A stretch of 64,000 bases of DNA from positions 186,001 through 250,000 of the forward strand of contig NZ_AOHO01000048.1 in NCBI RefSeq assembly GCF_000342005.1. The letters run 5' to 3'. This document shows, piece by piece, positions 1-7,687 of the stretch. Origin of the DNA: Amycolatopsis decaplanina DSM 44594. Lineage in GTDB: Bacteria > Actinomycetota > Actinomycetes > Mycobacteriales > Pseudonocardiaceae. The notes under the pieces are model-generated. The model did not search any database. It saw only the letters and a program-made list of their open reading frames with translations, and had not been told where the DNA came from. Both the position numbers and the translations under genes were made by a program. How positions within the stretch are numbered: the first letter of the stretch is position 1; each line of letters begins with the position of its first letter.

Positions 1-68
1 GGAACCAACGCCTTCCCGAGCCCGACTACTAGGCTCGACGGGGAGTTCCCTGGCGAGGAGGGTGTCAG

Positions 69-635
69 ATGAGGTTCAAGCGGTTCGGCGCGTCGTTGCT
101 GGTCACCGGGTTGGCCCTGCTGGGCGCCGCGTCCCCGGCGATGGCCCACTCGGAGCTGAAGAGCAGTGATCCGGCGAGGGGTGCTTCGCTGGCGACGCCG
201 CCGACGCAGATCAAGCTGACCTTCTCGGGGCCGGTCACTCTCGCCGACGACAACCCGATCCAGATCACCGGACCGGAGAACGCGTCGTGGACGGTCGGCC
301 GCGCGGAGGTCGCCGGAGCGGTGGTCACGGCGCCGGTCCAGGCCGTCGGACCCGCGGGCGAGTACACCCTCCGCTACAAGGTGACCTTCGAAGACTCGCA
401 CGCCGCGAGCGGCTCGGTGAAGTTCAACCTCTCCGCCCCAGTAGCCACCCCGAGCAGCCAGAGCCCGGCAACCAGCCAAGCTCAGGCCCCGGAGAACAGC
501 GCGGCCCCGGCGCCGCAGGCCGGCGAGGCCACTCCCGAAGGCCTCCTGCCGACCTGGGTGTGGATCGTCCTCGCGGTGGCCGTGGTCGCGGCCGGCGTCG
601 TCGTCGCGCTCCGGTTCACTCGCCGGAAGGACTGA
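69..635 (+). CDS. CopC-domain secreted membrane-anchored protein
   Basis: A 188-residue exported protein of the CopC/YobA copper-resistance family. A signal peptide (about residues 1-26, ending AMA) is followed by a mature protein that would begin with His27 (HSELKSSDP), the usual N-terminal Cu(II) ligand of CopC. The beta-sandwich domain runs to about residue 125 and ends with the family's EDSHAASG-like segment. A Pro/Ala/Gln-rich linker (about 125-155) and one C-terminal membrane helix (about 162-182) followed by RFTRRKD place the domain outside the membrane. Copper binding is inferred from the family. GAGGAGGG lies just upstream of the ATG. Confidence 0.85.
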   Translation: MRFKRFGASLLVTGLALLGAASPAMAHSELKSSDPARGASLATPPTQIKLTFSGPVTLADDNPIQITGPENASWTVGRAEVAGAVVTAPVQAVGPAGEYTLRYKVTFEDSHAASGSVKFNLSAPVATPSSQSPATSQAQAPENSAAPAPQAGEATPEGLLPTWVWIVLAVAVVAAGVVVALRFTRRKD

Positions 636-694
636 GCCTTCACGGAACGACAGCGGTCGAGGCAACCTTTCAGGTGGTCAACCGTCGAACGGAG

Positions 695-1216
695 ATGAGG
701 ACCAGGGTGGCTCGCGGCGATGACGAGTTCGTCGAGTTCGTGCGGAACTCGGCGACCCGTCTTCAGCATGCGGCCTACCTGCTCACCAGCGACCGTCATC
801 AAGCCGAGGACGCCGCTCAGACGGCGCTCGCCAAGACGTATGCGGCCTGGTCGCGGGTACGCCGCAAGGACGCCTACGCGTACGCGCGGCAGGTCCTCGT
901 CAACCACGTCATCGACGGCTGGCGGCGCCCGATCCGCGAGAACGCCACCGAGGAGATCCCCGAGCGGCCGAGCGGCATGGACGTCGCCGGTGCCGTTGTC
1001 CAGCGGAAATGGCTCCTTGACGCGTTGCGTACCCTCACAGACCGGGAGAGAGCCGTCGTAGTGCTCAGGCACTTCTTCGACTTGAAGGAATCCGATGTGG
1101 CCGGTGAGCTGGGTGTCTCGGTGGGCACCGTGAAGAGCACCAACTCCCGCGCCCTGACCAAACTGCGGATCACCGCGGAGGACGGAACGGAACTGATCGG
1201 CGGGCTGGGACGATGA
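695..1216 (+). CDS. ECF RNA polymerase sigma factor, SigE-like family
   Basis: A sigma-70 family protein of about 173 residues with only regions 2 and 4, as in extracytoplasmic-function factors. Region 2 holds the HQAEDAAQTALAKTYAAW segment. Region 4 holds TDRERAVVVLRHFFDLKESD followed by a helix-turn-helix (VAGELGVSVGTVKS). The frame stays open far upstream, but the similarity begins near ARGDDEFVEFV, so I use ATG 695; GTG 707 is an alternative with a better-spaced GAGG. The stop overlaps the start of the next gene by ATGA, so the two are probably translated together, and that membrane protein is its likely partner or anti-sigma factor. Confidence 0.85.
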   Translation: MRTRVARGDDEFVEFVRNSATRLQHAAYLLTSDRHQAEDAAQTALAKTYAAWSRVRRKDAYAYARQVLVNHVIDGWRRPIRENATEEIPERPSGMDVAGAVVQRKWLLDALRTLTDRERAVVVLRHFFDLKESDVAGELGVSVGTVKSTNSRALTKLRITAEDGTELIGGLGR

Positions 1217-1959
1217 CCGACCTCGAGACGCTGCGCTCGGCTTTGCGGGAACCGCCTGCCGAGGGGTTCGCCGAGCCCGACCTCGGCGCGATCATGACCA
1301 AGGGCAGGCGCATCCGCCGCCGTCGCCGTCTCGCGACCGGCGCGGGCGGCGTCGCCGCCACCGTGGTGACGGTGCTGGTCATCGTCGGCGCGGTCGCGCT
1401 GAAGAAACCACCGCCGCCCGCCCAGCAGCCGCTCCCGCCCGCCGCGAGCGCCCCGTCTTCGTCGGCGCTGCCGCCCGCACCGCAGCCGACGATCACCAAG
1501 GCTCCGTCGACCTCGGTGCCGCTGGGCAACATCATCTCCCTCGAAACCAAGAGCGAGGGCGGCCGGGAGATGGTGCTCTACGCTTCCGCGCTCGACGAGC
1601 CCGACCTGCCGGGCGTCGAGTTCGGCTTGCGGGTCGCGTACCGGAACGACGACGGTTCGTACGACGACCTGATGATCAGCAACGAGTACAAGAAATCCGA
1701 CCGGTCGTTCGGCTTCCACGCGGTGGACGGCGGGGACGTGATCCGGGGCACGTTCGTCCCCGTGTTCGGCTACTTCGCCGGCTCGGCGACGCGGATCACC
1801 AGCACGGTCCGGGGAAAGCCGGTCGAGGCGAAGGTGGTGCCCTGGAGCGAAGACCCGACGGTCTCCATCTTCTGGTTCGACGGTTCCCAGGTGGAGTCGG
1901 CGGGTGTGCTGACCCCCCTCGTCGCTTACGACGCGAGGGGCCAGCGCCTCACCAAATAA
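1213..1959 (+). CDS. Membrane protein, probable partner of the ECF sigma factor
   Basis: A 248-residue protein overlapping the sigma factor gene by ATGA. The N-terminal 40 residues are cytoplasmic and basic (RRIRRRRRLATG), followed by one membrane helix at about 44-65, a Pro/Ala-rich linker and an outer domain of about 150 residues with no motif I recognise. This arrangement is common for membrane proteins encoded after SigE-like factors in actinobacteria and suggests a regulatory role, but no zinc-binding anti-sigma motif is visible. The function is inferred from context only. The gene ends in a long palindrome shared with the convergent oxidoreductase gene. Confidence 0.7.
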   Translation: MTDLETLRSALREPPAEGFAEPDLGAIMTKGRRIRRRRRLATGAGGVAATVVTVLVIVGAVALKKPPPPAQQPLPPAASAPSSSALPPAPQPTITKAPSTSVPLGNIISLETKSEGGREMVLYASALDEPDLPGVEFGLRVAYRNDDGSYDDLMISNEYKKSDRSFGFHAVDGGDVIRGTFVPVFGYFAGSATRITSTVRGKPVEAKVVPWSEDPTVSIFWFDGSQVESAGVLTPLVAYDARGQRLTK

Positions 1960-2023
1960 CGCAATTCGGCACCTGGTTGCGATCCTTGCACACGCAAGAA
2001 TCGCAACCAGGTGCCGAATTGCG
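1960..2023. terminator. Long palindrome between convergent genes
   Basis: Perfect 24-bp inverted repeat (1960-1983 with 2000-2023), extended inside by CTTGC/GCAAG (1985-1989, 1994-1998) around an ACAC loop with one mismatch. It starts right after the stop of the sigma-partner gene and ends 6 bp before the stop of the convergent oxidoreductase gene, so it fits a bidirectional terminator. No T tract is visible. Its core (GCAATTCGGCACCT...TTGCG) is closely related to the palindromes at 10985 and 27086. Confidence 0.8.
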
Positions 2024-2029
2024 AGAAGG

Positions 2030-2989
2030 TCAGGCCGCGGCCTGGGTCAGCACCTGGTCGACGACGGCGTGCGACGGCAGGATCAGGTCCCGCTCGGTGT
2101 CGGCGTCGACCTTGCCTTCAAGGAGATCGACGAACCGGTCCAGCTGGGTCGCGAGCGGCTCGCGCGCGGTGACCAGTTCCGGGATCTCGATGACGGTCTG
2201 CTGCCGGTAGCCGAGGCCGTCCGGGGTGACCGAGTCGTGCGAGACGTGCCGGTAGATGGTGACGTCGCGGCGGAGCAGGTCGATCTCGATCATGCGGTCC
2301 AGTTCCGACACCCAGAGCGAGCGGACCTTGCGCTGGCCGAGGCGGGACGCCGAGACCGTGGCGAGCCCGGACTCGAACGACAGCACCGTTTCGATGGTGT
2401 CCTCGGCGCCTTCGACCGAGCTCGGGTGGAAGTAACCCGCGCCGGAGGCGACCCGCTGCGGGGTCGCGCCGCCGAAGAACTGGATCGCCAGGTCGACGTC
2501 GTGCACCAGAAGGTCCCACGCGACACCGGTCTTGATGCGCGGCGCGTACGGGCCGTGGCGGCGGGCCATCAGGTGAATCGGCTCGTTGACCAGCGCCCGC
2601 GCGGTCATCACGGCCGGGTTGTAGCGCTCCAGGAGCCCGCACATCAGCGGGACGTCCTTCTTCGCCGACAGCCCGACGATCTCCTGGGAGAACTCGAGGC
2701 TGTTGCACACCGGCTTCTCGACCAGCATCGGCTTGCCCTGGCCCACGATCTCCTGCGCCAGCTCGTAATGCGCCTCGGTGGCCGAGGCGAGCACGACGGC
2801 GTCCACATCGGACAGTGAGCCGATTTCGGGCGTCCACTGGGTTTCGTAGCGTTCGGCGACCTTGCGTCCGGCCTCTTCGCGCGGGTCGATCACGCGGACG
2901 AGGTCCACGCGCTCGTTCGCGGCGAGGACACGGGCGTGCAGCGAGCCCATGTTCCCGGTGCCGATGAGGGCGATCTTGTGGGTGGTCAT
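2030..2989 (-). CDS. Gfo/Idh/MocA-family sugar-nucleotide oxidoreductase (GnnA/WbpB-like)
   Basis: A 319-residue NAD(P)-dependent dehydrogenase. The N-terminal Rossmann motif is IALIGTGNMGSLHA, and the family's EKP motif is present as MLVEKPVCNS. The C-terminal half (about 120-310) has the usual substrate-binding fold pattern. It overlaps the aminotransferase gene upstream of it by ATGA, which marks a two-gene operon. Pairs of this kind oxidise the 3-OH of a UDP-amino sugar and then transaminate it (GnnA/GnnB for UDP-GlcNAc3N; WbpB/WbpE for a uronate). That assignment is inference from the pairing and from the LpxA-like gene opposite. The start was set by the stop-start overlap and the Rossmann motif. 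Confidence 0.85.
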   Translation of the reverse strand: MTTHKIALIGTGNMGSLHARVLAANERVDLVRVIDPREEAGRKVAERYETQWTPEIGSLSDVDAVVLASATEAHYELAQEIVGQGKPMLVEKPVCNSLEFSQEIVGLSAKKDVPLMCGLLERYNPAVMTARALVNEPIHLMARRHGPYAPRIKTGVAWDLLVHDVDLAIQFFGGATPQRVASGAGYFHPSSVEGAEDTIETVLSFESGLATVSASRLGQRKVRSLWVSELDRMIEIDLLRRDVTIYRHVSHDSVTPDGLGYRQQTVIEIPELVTAREPLATQLDRFVDLLEGKVDADTERDLILPSHAVVDQVLTQAAA

Positions 2990-4092
2990 GCGCCGAGTAC
3001 CTCGCGAACCGTTTCGATGATGGTGTCCAGGTCGGACTCGGAAAGGTGCGGGTGCACCGGCAGGGAAAGCGCCTGCGCGGCGACGGAAGCGGCCACCGGG
3101 AAGTCCTCGACCTTGGCGTCGGGGATGAGCGGGTGGTTCCGGTAGCAGTCGTAGTCGAAGACGATCTTCGGGTAGTAGATCCCGTTGCCGATGCCCTTTT
3201 CGGTCAGCGCGGCGGCGAACTCGTCGCGCGAGAGCATCGCGTGCGGGCCGACCAGCACGGTGTACTGGTGCCACACGTGCTCGCGGCCCGGCAGGACCTG
3301 CGGGACGTCGAGACCGGGCGTGCCGGCGAGGCCCTCGGAAAGGCGCTTCGCGTTGGCCTGGCGGGCGGCGGTGAGCTGGTCCAGCTTCTCCAGCTGCGGG
3401 ATGCCGACGGCGGCGTGCAGGTCGGTCATCCGGTAGTTGTGCCCGGCGACCTCGTACTGGTAGCGGGCGCGCATGCCCTGGTTGCGCAGCACACGCAGGC
3501 TGTCGGCCAGCTGGTCGTCGTCCGTGGTGATCACGCCGCCCTCGGCGGTGGTCACGTTCTTGGTGGCGTACAAGGAGAAGCAGCCGATACCGAAGGAGCC
3601 GGCCCGCTTGCCCTGGAACGAGGCGCCGACGGCCTGCGCGGAGTCCTCGATGACCTTGAGGCCGTGCTCGGCGGCCAGCGGCGCGAGCTTGCCCATGTCC
3701 GCGGTCTGCCCGTAGAGGTGGACGGGCATGAGGACCTTGGTGCGGTCGGTGATCGCGGCGGCGACGGCGTCCGGGTCGATCGCGAAATCGTCGCGCCGGA
3801 TGTCGGCGAAGCGGACGGTCGCGCCGGCTTCCAGGATCGCGTTCAGCGTCGCCACGAAGGTGAACGGCGAGGTGATGACCTCGTCGCCCGGCTGCAGGTC
3901 GAGCGCCTGGATGGCGGCGACCAGCGCGGTGGTGCCGTTGTTGACGGCGATCGCGTGCTTCGTGCCGGAAACGCTCGCGAACGCGTCCTCGAAGCGCTTG
4001 ACCATCGGTCCCTGTGCGATGGCGCCGGATCGCAGCACCTCGACGACGAGGTCCTCCGCGTCACGGACGTCGACCACGGTAATGGGGATCAT
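2986..4092 (-). CDS. DegT/DnrJ/EryC1-type PLP aminotransferase (GnnB/WbpE-like)
   Basis: A 368-residue sugar aminotransferase. The start at MIPITVVDVR is preceded by GAGAGAG; the frame is open about 30 codons further upstream, but that part is Arg/Ala-rich and not family-like. Visible motifs are NNGTTAL (phosphate binding), SPFTFVAT, EDSAQAVGA and the PLP lysine Lys178 in YATKNVTTAEGG. It probably puts an amino group on a keto sugar nucleotide made by the oxidoreductase that follows it with an ATGA overlap. It is divergent from the LpxA-like acyltransferase gene across 158 bp. The exact sugar cannot be told from the sequence. Confidence 0.88.
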   Translation of the reverse strand: MIPITVVDVRDAEDLVVEVLRSGAIAQGPMVKRFEDAFASVSGTKHAIAVNNGTTALVAAIQALDLQPGDEVITSPFTFVATLNAILEAGATVRFADIRRDDFAIDPDAVAAAITDRTKVLMPVHLYGQTADMGKLAPLAAEHGLKVIEDSAQAVGASFQGKRAGSFGIGCFSLYATKNVTTAEGGVITTDDDQLADSLRVLRNQGMRARYQYEVAGHNYRMTDLHAAVGIPQLEKLDQLTAARQANAKRLSEGLAGTPGLDVPQVLPGREHVWHQYTVLVGPHAMLSRDEFAAALTEKGIGNGIYYPKIVFDYDCYRNHPLIPDAKVEDFPVAASVAAQALSLPVHPHLSESDLDTIIETVREVLGA

Positions 4093-4250
4093 CTGCAAGT
4101 CTCTCTCGACTGGGCGTTCTGGTGCGTCCGGTACAGTGAGCCGCCGGTTCTGCGCCCGGCCGCCCGCTCTGGCGCGGGCCACACGTTACCGGGACCGCCG
4201 AAGCGCCCAATACCCCAGGCTGCCTCCAGCCACGACGAACGGATCTTCAC

Positions 4251-4976
4251 GTGGTGAACCGCATCCACCCGACAGCAGTCATCGGCGAGGGTGTCGAGCT
4301 CGGCGACGACAACGTCATCGGGCCGTTCACGGTCATCGTGGGCCCCACCCGGATCGGGGACGGCAACTGGATCGGCCCGCACGTGACCATCGGCACCCCC
4401 GGCGAGGACCGTGGCCGCGAACACCCCGCCGCCTGGGAAGCCGCGCCGAACGGTGATCCCGATCACGACGGCCACGGCGTCGTCATCGGCAGCCGGAACC
4501 GGATCCGCGAATACGTCAGCGTCCACCAGGGCACCTGGCGCACGACCAGCATCGGCGACGGCGGCTACTTCCTCCGCGGCTCCCACATCGCCCACGACTG
4601 CCTGGTCGAGGACGCCGTGACGGTCGCCTCGAACGTCATCACCGGCGGCCACTGCCACATCTGGTCCGGGGCGAACCTGGGCATGGGCGCGATCCTGCAC
4701 CAGCGGGTCGTGGTCGGCCCCGGCGCGATGGTCGGGATGAGCTCGGCGGTCCGCAAAGAGGTGGGCGCGTTCACCATCGCCGTCGGCAACCCCGCGCGCG
4801 TGACCGGCGTCAACACCGTGGGACTGTCCCGGCGGGGCCTGGACGAGGCCGCCATCGAGGCGCTGGGACCGTGGCTGAAGGGTAAGGCCGGTCTCCCTGA
4901 GGACGGGCTGGCCGACCGGCTGCCCGGCGACCTCTCTACCTTGGTGAAGGCGTGGGACGCCCGTCCGCGCGAGTGA
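4251..4976 (+). CDS. LpxA-like UDP-amino-sugar acyltransferase (left-handed beta helix)
   Basis: A 241-residue hexapeptide-repeat protein with strong resemblance to UDP-GlcNAc O-acyltransferase LpxA. Matching features in order are the N-terminal IHPTAVIG, GPFTVIVGPTRIGDGNWIG, NRIREYVSVHQGTW, HIAHDC with His115 in the position of the LpxA catalytic base (His125 in E. coli), LHQRVVVGPGAMVG, and a C-terminal GVNTVGLSRRG segment like LpxA's C-terminal helical part. An insert with GREHPAAWEAAPN at about 55-66 is unusual. LpxA uses acyl-ACP, and an ACP gene follows 161 bp downstream. Lipid A is not expected in this type of organism, so the acceptor is probably another UDP-sugar, perhaps the 3-amino sugar made by the divergent pair. 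Starts GTG 4251 and GTG 4254 are both possible. Confidence 0.85.
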   Translation: MVNRIHPTAVIGEGVELGDDNVIGPFTVIVGPTRIGDGNWIGPHVTIGTPGEDRGREHPAAWEAAPNGDPDHDGHGVVIGSRNRIREYVSVHQGTWRTTSIGDGGYFLRGSHIAHDCLVEDAVTVASNVITGGHCHIWSGANLGMGAILHQRVVVGPGAMVGMSSAVRKEVGAFTIAVGNPARVTGVNTVGLSRRGLDEAAIEALGPWLKGKAGLPEDGLADRLPGDLSTLVKAWDARPRE

Positions 4977-5015
4977 GTACTTGAGCGGGAGCTCGAAGAT
5001 GCCTGAACGCGCCTC

Positions 5016-5050
5016 GCCGAAGGCCCGCTACCAGGGGAGCAGGGCTCCCC
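5016..5050 (+). repeat. Hairpin-containing repeat element, copy 1
   Basis: Lies in the 161-bp gap between the LpxA-like and ACP genes. It begins GCCGAAGGCCCGCTA and contains a hairpin GGGGAGC-AGG-GCTCCCC (5034-5050). A diverged copy lies at 6164-6194 in the next gap of the same cluster. It could be a weak terminator or processing signal; there is no T tract. Confidence 0.5.
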
Positions 5051-5137
5051 GGTCGCGGTGGCGCGGTTAGTTTCATACCGAGAGCCCTGGTCACCTGGTC
5101 GCGGTCGCGCGTTCCAGAGAGAGGTAGGAGTCGAACG

Positions 5138-5377
5138 ATGGCGGAAGTCGCCGGCAAGCTGCGTGAGGTCTTCGTCGAGGCGCTGGACCTCGATGCCGAA
5201 GTCGACGTCGAAAACCTGAAGTACCGCGACATCGAGGCCTGGGACTCGGTCGGTCACATGGCGCTCGTCGCGGCCATCGAGGACGAGTTCGATGTGGAAT
5301 TCGACACCGACCAGGTGATCGACATGTCCAGCTTCAAGGTCGCCGTCGACATGGTGACCGACCTGCAGAACAAGTGA
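5138..5377 (+). CDS. Acyl carrier protein
   Basis: A 79-residue acidic, four-helix ACP. Ser37 in the WDSVGHM motif is the expected 4'-phosphopantetheine site. GAGAGAGGTAGGAG precedes the ATG. It is a stand-alone ACP between an LpxA-like acyltransferase and an SDR whose ATG overlaps the ACP stop as TGATG, so it probably carries the acyl group that is reduced, activated or transferred by the proteins of this cluster. It is unlikely to be the housekeeping fatty-acid ACP because its neighbours are sugar and LuxC/E-type genes rather than fabD/fabH/fabF. Confidence 0.9.
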   Translation: MAEVAGKLREVFVEALDLDAEVDVENLKYRDIEAWDSVGHMALVAAIEDEFDVEFDTDQVIDMSSFKVAVDMVTDLQNK

Positions 5378-6132
5378 TGCTGGACGGCAAGGTCGCCTTG
5401 GTCACCGGCGGGACCCGAGGGATCGGGCTCGCCACCGCGCGGGCGCTCGCCGGGGCGGGCGCCACCGTCGTGCTGACCGGCCGCGACGAGGCCAAGGCCA
5501 AGGAAGCGGCGGCCGCGGCGGGGGCCGCGAGCGGGCTCGCACTGGACGTCACCGACGCCAAGGCCGTGTCGACGCTGGTCCGCGGCGTGGCCAAGGAGCA
5601 CGGCAAGCTCGACATCGTGGTCGCCAACGCCGGGATCATGGAGGACGCGCTCCTCGGCATGATCCGCGAGGAACTGGTCGACACCACGCTGAGCACGAAC
5701 GTCGCCGGCACGCTGCACACCGTCCAGGCCGCGGCCAGGGCGATGATGCGCAAGAAAGCCTCGCCCGCCGGCGATAGAGGCACAAGCGCTGGCGCCATCG
5801 TCGTTCTCGCATCGATCGTCGGCGAGCACGGAAGCGCCGGTCAGACGGTGTACGCGGCCTCGAAGGCGGCGGTGGCGAACATCGCCCGTTCGGCCGCGAA
5901 GGAACTCGGCCGGTCCGGGATCCGGGTCAACGCGGTGGCGCCCGGCGTCATCGACACCGACCTGACCTCGGGCCTGACCGAGGAGGCCAAGGCCGAGAAC
6001 ATCGGCAAGACCCCCCTCGGACGGCTCGGGACGCCCGAGGACGTGGCGAACGCGATCCGGTTCCTCGTCAGTGATGACGCCTCGTTCATCACCGGCCAGG
6101 TGCTGGGTATCGATGGAGGATTAGTTCTCTAA
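5377..6132 (+). CDS. SDR-family reductase, FabG-like (3-oxoacyl-ACP reductase type)
   Basis: A 251-residue short-chain dehydrogenase. It has the NADP-binding GGTRGIG motif at the N-terminus, a VANAG segment, LASIVGEHG, a catalytic YAASK (Tyr and Lys), and the FabG-like C-terminus FITGQVLGIDGG. The start ATG shares one base with the ACP stop (TGATG); GTG 5374 is also in frame. Next to an ACP it most likely reduces a 3-oxoacyl-ACP, giving the 3-hydroxyacyl group that LpxA enzymes prefer; this link is inference. Leu248 is encoded by the rare codon TTA (6121-6123), four codons before the stop. Confidence 0.88.
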   Translation: MLDGKVALVTGGTRGIGLATARALAGAGATVVLTGRDEAKAKEAAAAAGAASGLALDVTDAKAVSTLVRGVAKEHGKLDIVVANAGIMEDALLGMIREELVDTTLSTNVAGTLHTVQAAARAMMRKKASPAGDRGTSAGAIVVLASIVGEHGSAGQTVYAASKAAVANIARSAAKELGRSGIRVNAVAPGVIDTDLTSGLTEEAKAENIGKTPLGRLGTPEDVANAIRFLVSDDASFITGQVLGIDGGLVL

Positions 6133-6163
6133 TGAAGGCGCGACGTGCGGCTGCCCGCGGCTG

Positions 6164-6194
6164 GCCGAAGGCCCCGCTATGGGGGTGGCAGGGC
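6164..6194 (+). repeat. Repeat element, copy 2
   Basis: In the 145-bp gap between the SDR and ligase genes. GCCGAAGGCCCCGCTATGGG and the following GGTGGCAGGGC match copy 1 at 5016 with small gaps. Together the two copies bracket the ACP-SDR gene pair. Confidence 0.45.
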
Positions 6195-6277
6195 AGCCGG
6201 TCGGTGAATCCGGCGGGTGAACGCACGACCGCCCTGCCGGACCGATCGCGGTCGGAAATCGGTCGGAGGAATGAACT

Positions 6278-7687
6278 GTGACCCTTCTGGGTGTGGGTGC
6301 GCGACTGATCGACGTCACGAGCGGCAAAACGCTCGCGGGCGAGGAACTCGACACCGAGGTCACCCGCGTGGGTGCCGCGCTGGGGCAGCTGCCGCCGGGC
6401 GCGCTGTTCGCGCGGATGTCGGTGGACCTCCAGAGTGTGCTGAACTACCTCGGCGCGTTCGAGGCCGGCCGCGCGATCGCGTTGATCGACCCGGCGCTGG
6501 ACGCCGACGTCCTGGCGGGGCTCATCGAGCGGTTCCGCCCGGCCGCCGTGCTGTCCGCGCCGGACGCGCCCGCACCCGAGGGTTACGGCGTCTCCGACGG
6601 CCACTGGGTCCGTGAGTCCGCCGAAGGTGTCGAGCCGCATCCGCACCTCGCCGTCCTGCTGCCGACCAGCGGTTCCACCGGGAACCCGAAGCTGGTCCGG
6701 CTCTCGCGCGGTGCGGTGCTGGCCAACGCCGACGCGATCGCCGAGGTGCTCGGGATCGACCGCCACGAGATCGCGCCGACCAGCCTCCCGCTGCACTACA
6801 GCTACGGCCTGTCCGTGCTGAACTCACACCTCGTCCGCGGCGCGACCGTGGTCATCGAGCCCTCGGGGGTGCTGGGACGCGGATTCTGGGACGCGGTCAA
6901 CGAGCACAAGGTGACGTCGCTCGCCGGGGTTCCGTATCACTACGAGATGCTGCGGCGCCTCAAGTTCGACCCGGCGAAGTACCCGACGCTGCGCACGCTG
7001 ACCCAGGCGGGCGGCAAGCTCCGCGACGACCTCGTCGCCCAGTTCAACGACAAGATCCGCGAGGTCGGCGGGCGGATGTTCGTGATGTACGGGCAGACCG
7101 AGGCCGCACCGCGGATGACCACCGTCCCGGCGGAACGGCTCGCCGAGAAGCTCGGTTCGGCCGGGCCCGCGCTGCCCGGCGGTTCGTTCGCGATCCGGCG
7201 CGAAGACGGTTCCGAGACCACGCACCCGAAGATCGTCGGTGAGGTCGTCTACCGCGGGCCCAACGTGATGATGGGCTACGCCGAGGACGAGGCCGGACTG
7301 GCCGCGGGCGACGAATACGGCGGCGTGCTGGCCACCGGCGACCTCGGTTACCTCGACGAGGACGGGTTCCTCTACATCACCGGAAGGCTCAAGCGGATCG
7401 GCAAGGTCTTCGGCAACCGCGTCAACCTGGATGATCTCGAGCACGCCGTGCGTTCCGCTTCGCCTGCGATCGACGTCGTGGCCGCCGTCCCGGCCGGGGA
7501 CAAGGTCGTCCTGTTCGCCGAGTTGCCTGAGGGCGACGGAGCCAAGGCGATCTGCAAGGACGCCGCGAAGGCGCTGTCCGAGCGGCTGCACCTGCACACG
7601 AGCGGGTTCGACGTCCGCGCATGCGACACCGTGCCGCTGCTGGCCAGCGGCAAGATCGACTACCGGTCGCTGGAGGCCCAGGTATGA
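6278..7687 (+). CDS. Adenylate-forming acyl-CoA/ACP ligase (ANL superfamily)
   Basis: A 469-residue AMP-binding enzyme. It shows the P-loop-like LLPTSGSTGNPKLV, SLPLHYSYGLSV, the MYGQTEAAPRM motif, TGDLGYLDEDGFLYITGR, and the C-terminal lysine in LLASGKIDYRSLE needed for adenylation. It is shorter than long-chain acyl-CoA ligases and resembles acyl-ACP/aryl ligases. The GTG start has GGAGGA seven bases upstream. Its stop overlaps the LuxE-like start by ATGA. It probably activates an acyl group for the nearby ACP or for LuxE/LuxC; the substrate cannot be told. Confidence 0.85.
   Translation: MTLLGVGARLIDVTSGKTLAGEELDTEVTRVGAALGQLPPGALFARMSVDLQSVLNYLGAFEAGRAIALIDPALDADVLAGLIERFRPAAVLSAPDAPAPEGYGVSDGHWVRESAEGVEPHPHLAVLLPTSGSTGNPKLVRLSRGAVLANADAIAEVLGIDRHEIAPTSLPLHYSYGLSVLNSHLVRGATVVIEPSGVLGRGFWDAVNEHKVTSLAGVPYHYEMLRRLKFDPAKYPTLRTLTQAGGKLRDDLVAQFNDKIREVGGRMFVMYGQTEAAPRMTTVPAERLAEKLGSAGPALPGGSFAIRREDGSETTHPKIVGEVVYRGPNVMMGYAEDEAGLAAGDEYGGVLATGDLGYLDEDGFLYITGRLKRIGKVFGNRVNLDDLEHAVRSASPAIDVVAAVPAGDKVVLFAELPEGDGAKAICKDAAKALSERLHLHTSGFDVRACDTVPLLASGKIDYRSLEAQV

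Noticed and set aside
4251..4976. Evidence for lipopolysaccharide synthesis
   Set aside because: An LpxA-like protein alone is not enough; no lpxC, lpxD or lpxB is in the window and the other genes indicate an arabinogalactan wall.
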